A stretch of 64,000 bases of DNA, taken from positions 1 to 64,000 of the forward strand of contig CASGED010000039.1 of the NCBI GenBank assembly GCA_949300425.1, read 5' to 3'. This DNA is from an uncultured Bacteroides sp. (GTDB lineage: Bacteria > Bacteroidota > Bacteroidia > Bacteroidales > Bacteroidaceae). Of this stretch, positions 29,353-37,314 are shown in pieces (position 1 is the first letter of the stretch; the number at the start of each line of letters is the position of its first letter). The position numbers were made by a program, and so were the translations under genes. The notes under the pieces were generated by a model, which made no database searches, was not told where the DNA came from, and saw nothing but the letters and a program-made list of their open reading frames with translations.

Positions 29353-30525
29353 ATGATACTCTGTGAACAAACCTGGCGCTGGTACGGGCCGAACGACCCC
29401 GTCAGCCTGTGGGACATCAAGCAAGCCGGAGCCACCGGCATCGTCAATGCCCTGCACCACATCCCCAACGGCGAGGTGTGGACCGTGGAAGAAATAATGA
29501 AACGTAAGGAAATGATAGAAGCCGTCGGCCTGAAGTGGTCGGTCGTAGAGAGCGTACCCGTACACGAGCACATCAAGACGCAGACGGGCGACTATCAGAA
29601 GTACATCGACAACTATAAGGAAAGCATCCGTAACCTGGCCAAGTGCGGCGTGATGATTGTCACCTACAACTTCATGCCCGTGCTCGACTGGACGCGCACC
29701 GACCTGGCCTACGAGTTGCCCGACGGCAGCCGTGCCCTGCGCTTCGAACGCGCCGCCTTCATAGCCTTCGACCTCTTCCTGCTGAAGCGCCCCGGCGCCG
29801 AAGCCGAATACACCGACGAAGAGAAGGCCAAGGCCAAAGCCCGCTTCGAGCAAATGACCGATGAGGACAAGCAACGCCTCATCCGCAACATGATAGCCGG
29901 ACTGCCCGGCTCGGAAGAGAGCTTCACGCTGGAGCAGTTCCAGCACGAACTGGACCGCTACAAGGACATCACGCCCGAACGCCTCCGCCAGAACCTCATC
30001 TACTTCCTGAGCGAAATCTGCCCCGTGGCCGATGAAGTAGGCGTCAAGCTCGTCATCCATCCGGACGACCCGCCCATGTCCATCCTCGGCCTGCCGCGCA
30101 TCATGAGTTGCGGCGACGACTTCCAGGCGCTGATAGACGCCGTGCCCAACGAGAGCAACGGCCTCTGCCTCTGCACCGGCTCCCTCGGCGTAAGCAGCGC
30201 CAACGACTGCGCCGCCCTGATGACGCGCTTTGCCGACCGCATCAACTTCGTCCACCTGCGCAGCACCAAGCGCGACGCCGAAGGCAACTTCTACGAGGCC
30301 AATCACCTGGAGGGCGACGTAGACATGTACCACGTCATGAAAGCCTTCCTCGAGATGCAGCAACGCCGCGGCGTGTCCATCGCCATGCGTCCCGACCACG
30401 GACATCAGATGGTGGACGACCTCCGCAAGAAGACCAATCCCGGCTACTCCTGCATCGGCCGCCTGCGCGGACTGGCCGAGCTTCGCGGACTGGAGATGGG
30501 TATTGCGAAGACGCTGTACGAGTAA
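29353..30525 (+). CDS. uxuA: Mannonate dehydratase
   Basis: A 390-residue cytoplasmic enzyme dehydrating D-mannonate to 2-keto-3-deoxy-D-gluconate. The start [39 protein letters not shown], the metal-site segment [30 protein letters not shown] and the ending [11 protein letters not shown] all match UxuA. It closes the polyuronate locus and is followed by a terminator. With the SDR it links the imported uronate to central metabolism. Confidence 0.95.
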   Translation: MILCEQTWRWYGPNDPVSLWDIKQAGATGIVNALHHIPNGEVWTVEEIMKRKEMIEAVGLKWSVVESVPVHEHIKTQTGDYQKYIDNYKESIRNLAKCGVMIVTYNFMPVLDWTRTDLAYELPDGSRALRFERAAFIAFDLFLLKRPGAEAEYTDEEKAKAKARFEQMTDEDKQRLIRNMIAGLPGSEESFTLEQFQHELDRYKDITPERLRQNLIYFLSEICPVADEVGVKLVIHPDDPPMSILGLPRIMSCGDDFQALIDAVPNESNGLCLCTGSLGVSSANDCAALMTRFADRINFVHLRSTKRDAEGNFYEANHLEGDVDMYHVMKAFLEMQQRRGVSIAMRPDHGHQMVDDLRKKTNPGYSCIGRLRGLAELRGLEMGIAKTLYE

Positions 30526-30541
30526 ATGAAGAACTAATAAT

Positions 30542-30600
30542 GAAGAATGAAGAATTTCTTTGCATCCCTGAGAATTCTTCATTCTTCGTTTTATTTTATC
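30542..30600 (+). terminator. Terminator after uxuA
   Basis: GAAGAATGAAGAATT (30542-30556) is perfectly complementary to 30573-30587, with a 16-base loop, then GTTTTATTTTATCTTTTCCC. It ends the polyuronate transcript and separates it from the convergent rhuM-like gene. Confidence 0.75.
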
Positions 30601-30611
30601 TTTTCCCTTTT

Positions 30612-31649
30612 TTAATCGTTAAAATCAAGCGAAGGCAAGCTATTGTTATTCAGCTTGTCAAAGTCGGACTGAAACAGGCGGTCTTGGATAACACGGTACT
30701 TTTCAAATTCAGTTTCGGCATACTCTTTCGCATATTCAGCCGACACTTTACCGTTGTCGGACAATACAGGACGGTCTGTCACATCAAGAAACTTATCTAT
30801 ACGCTTCGCCCAATCCTCCATGGTCATAGGAATGTGACGTTTCGCCATATCTTCGGCCACGTCAAGAAAAGCGTTGACAATCCGGCCCATTGCTTCCAGT
30901 TCGTTGCCTTTCAAGTAGTTCTTGGCAACAGAAACATCAGTTTTCACGATTTTTCCATTAGGTGCTTTTTCCCATGTGGTCAGCCCCATGTGTTCACGCT
31001 CCGCATCGGCTCTATTCACAATCAATTCCGCGGCGGTATGCCCGTGTACAGCATAGTGCATCTTATTCTGCACTTTTTTGAAGAACATGCGAGTTGTGGG
31101 CGCATTAAGATTATAATCTATACTCGTGGCATATATGTCTGTAAGTTTCTGATAGAATCTGCGCTCACTCAGTCTTATTTCTCTGATTTCGGCAAGCAAA
31201 TGCTCGAAATAATCTTCACCAATAAACGAACCGTTTTCCATCCGCTTCTTGTCTATGACGTATCCACGGATGGCAAACTGGCGAAGCACGTATGTACACC
31301 ATTGGCGAAATTGGGTTGCCCGGATGGAATTGACACGATACCCTACAGAAATAATGGCATCAAGATTGTAGAACTCGACTTCTTCTTGAGACTCCCCACG
31401 GAATCCTCTGTTCACGACTGTTTCCATTTTGGAAATAGTCGCAGCCTTATCAAGCTCTCCGCTCTCAAAGATGTTCTTCAAATGCTTGCTGATGGCAGGA
31501 ACTCCGACATCAAACAATGTCGCCATCGCCTTTTGTGTCGTCCAGACGGTATCATCCTTATATACCACTTGCACACCGTCCTCTTTACCTTCAATGACGA
31601 AAGTCAGGAACTCCGCTGTACTGTTTCTTATCTCAAATTGCTTTGTCAT
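30612..31649 (-). CDS. RhuM family protein
   Basis: A 345-residue protein of the Virulence_RhuM family (PF13310-like). The N-terminal third resembles a phage antirepressor/DNA-binding module (VWTTQKAMATLFDVGVPAISKHLKNIFESGEL, then YNLDAIISVGYRVNSIRATQFRQW), a region shared by all RhuM proteins. The C-terminal half is helical and charged (TTRMFFKKVQNKMHYAVHG; NRADAEREHMGLTTWEKAP). RhuM proteins occur on pathogenicity and mobile islands; their molecular function is not known. It begins 4 bases after the HU-like gene and is probably co-transcribed with it. Confidence 0.85.
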   Translation of the reverse strand: MTKQFEIRNSTAEFLTFVIEGKEDGVQVVYKDDTVWTTQKAMATLFDVGVPAISKHLKNIFESGELDKAATISKMETVVNRGFRGESQEEVEFYNLDAIISVGYRVNSIRATQFRQWCTYVLRQFAIRGYVIDKKRMENGSFIGEDYFEHLLAEIREIRLSERRFYQKLTDIYATSIDYNLNAPTTRMFFKKVQNKMHYAVHGHTAAELIVNRADAEREHMGLTTWEKAPNGKIVKTDVSVAKNYLKGNELEAMGRIVNAFLDVAEDMAKRHIPMTMEDWAKRIDKFLDVTDRPVLSDNGKVSAEYAKEYAETEFEKYRVIQDRLFQSDFDKLNNNSLPSLDFND

Positions 31650-31653
31650 ATCT

Positions 31654-32052
31654 TTATTTCACTTTATCCCCCATCTCAATCCACTCCACGTCCTGCGGCA
31701 CGATGGTGCGCCGCACTACTTCCCCGCTTTGCGCCCGGCTGTATTCGGGGATGAAGCCCACGGTCAGTTTGGTGAATTGCTCCCCGCTTACTTCTTCCGG
31801 TGTGTCTACGCCCTGACCTTTTGCCTGACCCACTAAGTAGAACGTCCCCAGCCCTTCGAGCTTGACGGACTGCCCTAACTCCAGCAGATCGCCCATCACT
31901 TCGCCCAGCCCCAAAAGCACGGCATACGTGTCGCCCATGCTCACGGTAGACATTGCAGAAAGCCTTTCGGCTACATATTTCGTGGTGCATGTCCCTACGG
32001 TAATAGAGCGTGGATACCACTTCCCATTTAGTTTTTGCTTCTTGTAGAACAT
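31654..32052 (-). CDS. HU/HIG-type DNA-binding protein
   Basis: A 132-residue protein related to Bacteroidales HU-family proteins of the HU-HIG type. MFYKKQKLNGKWYPRSITVG, the helical region VAERLSAMSTVSMGDTYAVL and KLEGLGTFYLVG follow the HU body pattern. The family's Arg/Pro beta-arm is replaced by a longer acidic linker (GVDTPEEVSGEQF). The frame is open to 32127, but the ATG at 32052 matches family starts. It leads a two-gene unit with rhuM and lies beside a large inverted repeat, a possible binding site (inference). Confidence 0.75.
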   Translation of the reverse strand: MFYKKQKLNGKWYPRSITVGTCTTKYVAERLSAMSTVSMGDTYAVLLGLGEVMGDLLELGQSVKLEGLGTFYLVGQAKGQGVDTPEEVSGEQFTKLTVGFIPEYSRAQSGEVVRRTIVPQDVEWIEMGDKVK

Positions 32053-32102
32053 AACCTCATTATTATATAAACATAACCTATTCATCTTGTACACATGAAG
32101 TA

Positions 32103-32165
32103 GAATCATTGCCGATGATTGTGCCAATCATTGCCAATGATTGCAGGAATCATCGGCAATGATTC
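32103..32165. repeat. Nested inverted repeat between the HU-like gene and higBA
   Basis: The arms GAATCATTGCCGATGATT (32103-32120) and 32148-32165 are perfectly complementary over 18 bases. The 27-base loop contains a near-palindrome CAATCATTGCCAATGATTG (32125-32143), so the word AATCATTGCC(G/A)ATGATT occurs three times. No T tract, so not a typical terminator. Confidence 0.85.
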
Positions 32166-32246
32166 CCTTCCGAGTCCCAAAGGTAACGCTTTCGAGTGAC
32201 ACTGCCAAGCGTGTCGGGTGTCTATCTTTAAAAAGTCATTCCTAAG

Positions 32247-32277
32247 TTCCTAAATAGGAAACAAATGATTATCTTTG
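32247..32277 (+). promoter_or_regulatory. higBA promoter with candidate HigA operator
   Basis: TATCTTTG (32270-32277) is a -7 box 23 bases before the higB start. The inverted repeat TTCCTA-aa-TAGGAA (32247-32260) lies where the -33 region should be, so an XRE protein bound there would block polymerase. Confidence 0.65.
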
Positions 32278-32299
32278 CACCGATATAAGCAGTAAAAGT

Positions 32300-32641
32300 A
32301 TGGCTAAGCCGAAATTTAAAATAGTTTATCTGGAGGAGGCTATCCGCTTTTTGGCCTCTTTGGAGGGAAAAGCTAAGGCTAAGATCGTGTATAATATCGG
32401 GAAAAGCATGTATGTCCTCGATAAGGAGTTGTTTAAGAAACTTGATAATACGGATATATGGGAATTCAGAACTTTATACAATGGCATCTCTTACCGTTTG
32501 CTCGCCTTTTGGGATACGGAACAGGAGACACTGATTGTAGCAACTCATGGTTTTGCCAAGAAAACTCAAAAGACTCCGGTGAAAGAAATCAAGAAAGCCC
32601 AAAAATTAAGGGAACAATACTTTAACGATAAACAAAGATAA
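32300..32641 (+). CDS. higB: HigB-like (RelE/Gp49 family) toxin
   Basis: A 113-residue RelE-superfamily protein. KFKIVYLEEAIRFLASL, then the core segment DIWEFRTLYNGISYRLLAFWD and ATHGFAKKTQKTP are characteristic of phage-derived Gp49-like HigB mRNA interferases, which cleave mRNA on the ribosome. The toxin gene comes first and the antitoxin second, as in higBA modules. The pair is 1 base apart. It has its own promoter with a palindromic operator candidate. Confidence 0.9.
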   Translation: MAKPKFKIVYLEEAIRFLASLEGKAKAKIVYNIGKSMYVLDKELFKKLDNTDIWEFRTLYNGISYRLLAFWDTEQETLIVATHGFAKKTQKTPVKEIKKAQKLREQYFNDKQR

Positions 32642-32642
32642 T

Positions 32643-32951
32643 ATGAAAGTCTATTCGCACGAAGAAATGTTAGATAAGGTGCTGGGTGTTAAGGGAACTG
32701 CACCTCGAGACAAGTATGAAGCCGATATGGATAACTTTCTTATAGGAGAGGCCATCAAGAAGGCGAGGGAAGCTAAGAACCTGACTCAAGAGCAGTTGGG
32801 TGAGTTGATGGGAGTAAAGCGCGCACAAGTCTCTAAGATTGAAAGCGGGAAGAGTATTACATTCTCTACGATTGTAAAAGCTTTCAAGGCTATGGGTGTG
32901 AAGTCCGCTAAGTTAGAACTTGATTCATTGGGCAAAGTAGCCCTTTGGTAA
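32643..32951 (+). CDS. higA: HigA-like XRE antitoxin
   Basis: A 102-residue antitoxin with a C-terminal XRE helix-turn-helix (LTQEQLGELMGVKRAQVSKIESGK; about residues 45-70) preceded by a ~35-residue toxin-facing segment. It should neutralise the HigB-like toxin and repress the operon through the palindrome upstream. It ends 12 bases before queH, and readthrough into queH is possible. Confidence 0.9.
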   Translation: MKVYSHEEMLDKVLGVKGTAPRDKYEADMDNFLIGEAIKKAREAKNLTQEQLGELMGVKRAQVSKIESGKSITFSTIVKAFKAMGVKSAKLELDSLGKVALW

Positions 32952-32963
32952 TACTCTATCATT

Positions 32964-33566
32964 ATGCTGAAACTCACCCCTCCCGACAGCTCCGGCCGCG
33001 TGCTGCTCCACTCATGCTGCGCCCCGTGCTCCAGCGCCATCATCGAATGTATGCTGGAGAACGGCCTGCGGCCTACCGTGTTCTACTTCAACCCGAACAT
33101 CTTCCCGCGGGAGGAGTATGAGATACGGAAGCAGGAGGCCGTCCGCTTCGTCACCGCCCAGGGGCTGGACTTCGTGGATGCCGACTATGACTACGACCAT
33201 TGGAAGGCCTGTATGGCGGGGCTGGAAGGGGAGCCGGAGCGGGGGGCGCGATGCCTGCGCTGCTTCACCCTGCGCCTGACGGAGACGGCCCGCTATGCCT
33301 CCGAGCACGGCTTCACGCTGTTTACCACCACGCTGGCCTCTTCGCGCTGGAAGAGCCTGGAGCAGATTAACGAGGCGGGACGCCTGGCCGCTTCGCGCTA
33401 TCCGGGCACGGTGTTCTGGGAGCAGAACTGGCGCAAGGGGGGCTTGCAGGACCGGCGCAACCAGTTGCTGAAGGAGTATGGCTTCTACAACCAGCTGTAT
33501 TGCGGGTGCGAGTTCAGCAGGAGGAGGCTGGAGCCTGCGGATACGGAGATTTCGGCTACAAAATGA
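32964..33566 (+). CDS. queH: Epoxyqueuosine reductase QueH
   Basis: A 200-residue QueH (DUF208) enzyme catalysing the last step of queuosine tRNA modification, reduction of epoxyqueuosine. The metal-cluster cysteines lie in LLHSCCAPCSS (Cys18, Cys19, Cys22), in GARCLRCF and in YCGCEFS. QueH replaces the cobalamin-dependent QueG in many anaerobes. It sits immediately after higA, an unusual neighbour for a housekeeping gene. Confidence 0.93.
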   Translation: MLKLTPPDSSGRVLLHSCCAPCSSAIIECMLENGLRPTVFYFNPNIFPREEYEIRKQEAVRFVTAQGLDFVDADYDYDHWKACMAGLEGEPERGARCLRCFTLRLTETARYASEHGFTLFTTTLASSRWKSLEQINEAGRLAASRYPGTVFWEQNWRKGGLQDRRNQLLKEYGFYNQLYCGCEFSRRRLEPADTEISATK

Positions 33567-33607
33567 GTTGATCAGATATATAGGCTCAGTATTTCACTTT
33601 TTTGTAT

Positions 33608-33615
33608 TATCTTTG
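33608..33615 (+). promoter_or_regulatory. -7 box for the sulfatase gene
   Basis: TATCTTTG fits TAnnTTTG, 24 bases before the ATG at 33640. This supports that start over the longer open frame from 33478, whose first codons overlap queH. Confidence 0.6.
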
Positions 33616-33639
33616 TGGTTCACTAAAGATTATAGGCTT

Positions 33640-35163
33640 ATGAAAAGATTCTTTGTCGGCGGTTTATTGGCTTCAAGCGCACTTCTATCAGCACAAGAGA
33701 AGCCGAATATCATTGTTTTCTTGGTGGATGACATGGGAGTGATGGACACGTCTTGCCCTTTCCTGACAGATGCGGCGGGAAATCCGCAAAAACAGGCGCT
33801 GAATGAATGGTATCGTACTCCCAACATGGAGCGGTTGGCCAGCCAAGGAATTCGCTTTTCTACGTTTTATGCCAATAGCGTAAGTTCGCCTTCGCGCGCC
33901 TCCATTATGACCGGACAGAACTCGGCACGCCATCATACGACCAACTGGATTAATTCGGAGAGCAATAATCGGGACAGCTACGGACCTTACGATTGGAACT
34001 GGGAAGGATTGAAGAAAAGCGACAAGACCTTGCCCCGGCTTCTTGCCTCGCAAGGCTATAAGACCATCCATGTAGGGAAAGCACACTTCGGATGTCAAGG
34101 AAGCGAAGGAGAATTTCCACAAAACATCGGCTTCGAGGTTAACATTGCAGGCTCTTCCATCGGCCAGCCGGGAAGTTATTATGGCGAAAACGGCTATGGA
34201 TGGATTAAAGGATATAAACCGCGCGCGGTGCCCGGATTGGAAAAATATCATGGCACGCATACCTTCCTGACGGAAGCCTTGACCATAGAAGCCAATGCGC
34301 AGATAGACACGGCGGTAGCTCAGAAACGTCCTTTCTTCCTATACATGGCCCACTATGCGGTGCATCATCCTTTTGAGAAAGACGACCGTTTTTGGGGCCA
34401 TTATGCCAACTCCAACAAGCCGGATGCAGCGAAAGCTTTCGCCACATTGATAGAAGGTATGGACAAGTCACTGGGTGACATCATGGACCACTTGCAGGAG
34501 TTGGGCATCGCGGAGAATACGTTGATCTTCTTCTTGGGCGACAATGGTTCGGACGCTCCCTTGGGTCCTGCGCGAAGTTACAGTTCTTCCGCTCCTTTGC
34601 GGGGAAAGAAGGGGTCGGAGTTTGAAGGCGGGATGCGCGTGCCGTTCATAGCGGCATGGGCCAAACCTAATGCGGAAAATAAGTTTCAGAAGAGTTTCCC
34701 GATAGCCGAGAATGCCGTCCAGACGCAGTTCGGCACGGTCATGGACATTTATCCCACCCTGGCCAAGTTGGCCGGAGCAAGAATCCCGGTCACTTATTCG
34801 TTGGATGGACAGGATTTGAGCACATTGCTTTCGGGAAAAGAAGATTGGTTCCACACCAGTACGTTCCTGATGCATTTCCCCCACACACACCGGGGCAGTT
34901 ATTTTACGGTGTACCGCAAAGGGGATTGGAAACTTATCTATTATTATAATCCCGAACACCCCGAACGTCCGGATTGCATTCTGTATAATTTGAAAGAAGA
35001 CCCGGAAGAACGACACGAAGTATCGGAAGAATATCCTCAAAAGACATTGGAGCTGTTGGACGAAATGATTCTTGCCCTTAAAGCGCAAGGTGCACAATAT
35101 CCGGTTGATTTTGAGGGGAATCCGGTGCTGCCCGACAGCCGGCGTTGGAAAGTGAAACAATAA
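33640..35163 (+). CDS. Sulfatase (S1 family, Ser-type)
   Basis: A 507-residue secreted sulfatase with signal MKRFFVGGLLASSALLSAQ. Metal ligands Asp30-Asp31 lie in FLVDDMG. The maturation motif is Ser82-Ser-Pro-Ser-Arg86 (VSSPSRASIMTGQ), so formylglycine would come from serine via an anSME-type radical SAM enzyme not seen here. FLGDNGSDAPLGP supplies the second metal site. It desulfates a glycan ester in the periplasm or outside the cell; the substrate is unknown. It is not contiguous with either PUL. Confidence 0.9.
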   Translation: MKRFFVGGLLASSALLSAQEKPNIIVFLVDDMGVMDTSCPFLTDAAGNPQKQALNEWYRTPNMERLASQGIRFSTFYANSVSSPSRASIMTGQNSARHHTTNWINSESNNRDSYGPYDWNWEGLKKSDKTLPRLLASQGYKTIHVGKAHFGCQGSEGEFPQNIGFEVNIAGSSIGQPGSYYGENGYGWIKGYKPRAVPGLEKYHGTHTFLTEALTIEANAQIDTAVAQKRPFFLYMAHYAVHHPFEKDDRFWGHYANSNKPDAAKAFATLIEGMDKSLGDIMDHLQELGIAENTLIFFLGDNGSDAPLGPARSYSSSAPLRGKKGSEFEGGMRVPFIAAWAKPNAENKFQKSFPIAENAVQTQFGTVMDIYPTLAKLAGARIPVTYSLDGQDLSTLLSGKEDWFHTSTFLMHFPHTHRGSYFTVYRKGDWKLIYYYNPEHPERPDCILYNLKEDPEERHEVSEEYPQKTLELLDEMILALKAQGAQYPVDFEGNPVLPDSRRWKVKQ

Positions 35164-35199
35164 ATAAATATCTGTGTCTATAAAAACTGTATAAATATT

Positions 35200-35973
35200 A
35201 TGACCGTCATTTATCCCTCGCCCATTTTCGGCCCCGTACACTCCCGCCGGTTGGGTGTGTCGCTGGGTATCAACTTGATGCCTGCCGATGGCAAGCTCTG
35301 CTCCTTTAATTGCATCTATTGCGAATGCGGCTTTAACGAAGATTTCCGCCCTAAGTTGCCTCGTCCCACGAGGGAGGAAGTTTACAATGCACTGAAAGCT
35401 CGCTTGCAGGACATGCAAGCCAACGGCCCTGCCCCTGATGTGCTGACCTTTGCGGGCAATGGCGAGCCTACGGCGCATCCGCATTTTCCGGAAATCATTG
35501 CGGATACATTGTCTTTGCGAGACAAATACTTCCCCAATGCGAAAGTCAGTGTGCTGAGCAACTCTACTTTCATCCATAAGCCTGCGGTGTTTGAGGCTTT
35601 GAAGCGGGTGGATAACAACATCTTGAAGTTGGACACCGTGGATGAGGCTTATATCCATGCCTTGGACCGCCCCACAGGCAAATATTCGGTAGAGGACATC
35701 ATTGCAGGCATGAAAGCGTTTGAAGGCAAGTGTATCATCCAGACCATGTTCCTCAAAGGCGGCTATAAGGGGCAGGACATGGATAACACTTCGGATAAGT
35801 ACGTTTTACCTTGGTTAGAGCGGGTGAAAGAGATTGCCCCACAAAAGGTGATGATTTACACCATCGACCGCGAGACGCCCGATCATGACTTGCGGAAGGC
35901 CACGCATGAAGAACTGGACCGCATCGGGGCGTTGGTGAAAGAAGCGGGACTGGAAGTCAGTGTATCGTACTAA
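35200..35973 (+). CDS. Radical SAM protein of unknown substrate
   Basis: A 257-residue radical SAM enzyme. The 4Fe-4S ligands are Cys34-x3-Cys38-x2-Cys41 in GKLCSFNCIYCEC, after the leader IYPSPIFGPVHSRRLGVSLGINLMP. FAGNGEPTAHPHF follows the usual GGE-like position. The family (COG0731-like) includes wyosine-type tRNA enzymes in archaea, but bacterial members are largely uncharacterised. It is not an anSME (no SPASM-type extra cysteines at the C-terminus). Soluble, cytoplasmic. Confidence 0.82.
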   Translation: MTVIYPSPIFGPVHSRRLGVSLGINLMPADGKLCSFNCIYCECGFNEDFRPKLPRPTREEVYNALKARLQDMQANGPAPDVLTFAGNGEPTAHPHFPEIIADTLSLRDKYFPNAKVSVLSNSTFIHKPAVFEALKRVDNNILKLDTVDEAYIHALDRPTGKYSVEDIIAGMKAFEGKCIIQTMFLKGGYKGQDMDNTSDKYVLPWLERVKEIAPQKVMIYTIDRETPDHDLRKATHEELDRIGALVKEAGLEVSVSY

Positions 35974-35976
35974 ATT

Positions 35977-36007
35977 TTTGTTTTATTGAAGATTATCGCT
36001 ATCTTTG
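35977..36007 (+). promoter_or_regulatory. Promoter of the small membrane-protein unit
   Basis: TTTG (35977-35980), a 19-base spacer and TATCTTTG (36000-36007) give a full Bacteroides consensus. An AGGAGG-like GGAGG at 36012-36016 precedes the ATG at 36025. Confidence 0.75.
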
Positions 36008-36024
36008 TAACGGAGGTAAGAAGT

Positions 36025-36262
36025 ATGGAAGATATTCAATCTAAGGAATATAAAGAAGAACGGCGAAAAAAACGGAATGATAAGTTCGCCTCACATTTGT
36101 TTAATCTGTCGCAATTAACTTATACGGCACTTGTGGTTAGGTAGTATTCTTATATTCTTTCAAAACATGAGACTTACGTTGTCTATAGGATTAATGTTAG
36201 TCTTAGGAGGTTTAATTGCAATTGGTTTTTCATCTTGGGCTTACTTAATTTTAAAGAAATAG
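36025..36262 (+). pseudogene. Small two-TM membrane protein gene with a +1-base frameshift
   Basis: The first frame gives MEDIQSKEYKEERRKKRNDK, then FASHLFNLSQLTYTALVVR and a stop at 36142-36144. Skipping one base at about 36139 continues as GSILIFFQNMRLTLSIGLML, then VLGGLIAIGFSSWAYLILKK, and stops at 36260-36262. The joined product is about 78 residues with a charged cytoplasmic N-terminus and two hydrophobic segments. The intact gene was probably a DUF-type small Bacteroidales membrane protein. A recent mutation, a sequencing error or recoding are all possible. The good promoter and RBS suggest the gene was recently functional. Confidence 0.6.
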
Positions 36263-36266
36263 TTGT

Positions 36267-36362
36267 ATGAATGCAGGATTATTCGGTTTCGGCATGATTG
36301 CCGTTTTTGTTTTTGTGATGTTGGTTTATACCTATTGGAATTCTCGCAAAAAAAATGCTTGA
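36267..36362 (+). CDS. 31-residue single-pass membrane miniprotein
   Basis: This short ORF starts 5 bases after the stop of the frameshifted gene: MNAGLFGFGMIAVFVFVMLV, then YTYWNSRKKNA. One hydrophobic helix (about residues 5-22) is followed by a Lys/Arg-rich tail, a typical cytoplasm-in topology. It looks like the second member of a two-gene membrane unit sharing the promoter at 35977-36007. Nothing identifies its function. Confidence 0.6.
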   Translation: MNAGLFGFGMIAVFVFVMLVYTYWNSRKKNA

Positions 36363-36380
36363 TATTTTGTGAGGGTACAT

Positions 36381-37268
36381 TTATCTCCAAAGTTTCAAAT
36401 CATAACTCGCTTCAACTTTCTTCTCGATATCATCGGGCAGGGCGGGAAAGAAATCAATGCCCGTGATGCGCTCCACCTGGTCTACGGAGTTTACATAGTG
36501 GTCTAACGGATGATTGCCCGCTGTATTCTTATAGATAAAGCCGATGGCACGGGGCGGACGGCTATCGGCGCAGAGGATTACTTTGAAGAAAGCATCAGGC
36601 ACCGCTACTTTGTGCTCATGCCCGATGGTACGGTGTTTACCTTTATAGAAGATAGGGCCGCAGGCGATGTAGATACGTCCCTCCTTTTCAGCCCACTCCC
36701 GGCAATCGTCCTCCAGTTCCTTCCAATCGCCCCGGTTTAAGTTATGATGTTGCGGACAGATATTGGTCATGTAGAAACTTTCCTGCATGGCACGCCAATG
36801 CCAACGGTTATCCGCAGCCGGGCACATGTGTCCCCTATCCCATCCCGAACGCTTATAGTCATCGGTCGTAACGGCCTCACTCTCAGGCAGGTCCGGGTCG
36901 GGCAAAAACTTGTCCGTACGGCTTTCCCGTTCCACCAGCCTTTCGCGATTCAATTCCCATGCCACCCAGTTAGGCACCTTTAACTCCCGATTATAGGAAA
37001 CGGTATAAGTGCGGCGTTTCAATAGCTTCTCCGGACGGTCTTTTAAAGGGGCAGGAAGCTCAAGGCCACTTGTCGCCTCAACGGTGGACGCCTGTAGCTT
37101 TTCCGTGACGGGCAAAGAAAGGTGGATTCCTTTTGATTTCAAGGCGTTGCTTACCGGTTCATAACCTAAGCAAACAGCAATGATTATCAGAAAAAGACCC
37201 AACCATCCGTTGGTGGTGCTTTGTCGTTTCTTATTTCTTCGGGCAGATGTCCTTCTTTTTCGGGTCAT
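36381..37268 (-). CDS. DNA/RNA non-specific endonuclease (NucA/EndoG family)
   Basis: A 295-residue membrane-anchored or secreted nuclease. A Lys/Arg-rich N-terminus and one hydrophobic helix (about 22-36: WLGLFLIIIAVCLG) are followed by the bba-metal catalytic domain. The DRGH motif (Asp144-His147, in SGWDRGHMCPAAD) contains the catalytic His and NLNRGDW (Asn178) the Mg2+ ligand. It hydrolyses DNA and RNA without sequence preference, so it probably acts outside the cytoplasm, in nutrient scavenging or competition. Confidence 0.92.
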   Translation of the reverse strand: MTRKRRTSARRNKKRQSTTNGWLGLFLIIIAVCLGYEPVSNALKSKGIHLSLPVTEKLQASTVEATSGLELPAPLKDRPEKLLKRRTYTVSYNRELKVPNWVAWELNRERLVERESRTDKFLPDPDLPESEAVTTDDYKRSGWDRGHMCPAADNRWHWRAMQESFYMTNICPQHHNLNRGDWKELEDDCREWAEKEGRIYIACGPIFYKGKHRTIGHEHKVAVPDAFFKVILCADSRPPRAIGFIYKNTAGNHPLDHYVNSVDQVERITGIDFFPALPDDIEKKVEASYDLKLWR

Positions 37269-37293
37269 GGTTTTCTATCGTTGGTTTGAACCC

Positions 37294-37301
37294 CAAAGGT
37301 A
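37294..37301 (-). promoter_or_regulatory. -7 box for the nuclease gene
   Basis: Minus-strand TACCTTTG fits TAnnTTTG, 26 bases before the nuclease start and just after the TraB/GumN stop. Confidence 0.5.
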
Positions 37302-37314
37302 AGAAAAATTCGGC

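Noticed and set aside
30108..31754. A 548-residue plus-strand frame across uxuA, the intergenic region and rhuM
   Set aside because: It runs through shadows of two real genes and a terminator, and shows no protein-like domain.
32964..33566. queH as a third gene of the higBA system
   Set aside because: All QueH cysteine motifs are present and the enzyme is housekeeping; adjacency alone is not evidence of a joint function.
35200..35973. Radical SAM protein as the sulfatase-maturing enzyme for the neighbouring sulfatase
   Set aside because: It lacks the C-terminal SPASM-type cysteine clusters of anSMEs, and the leader before the CxxxCxxC motif fits another family.
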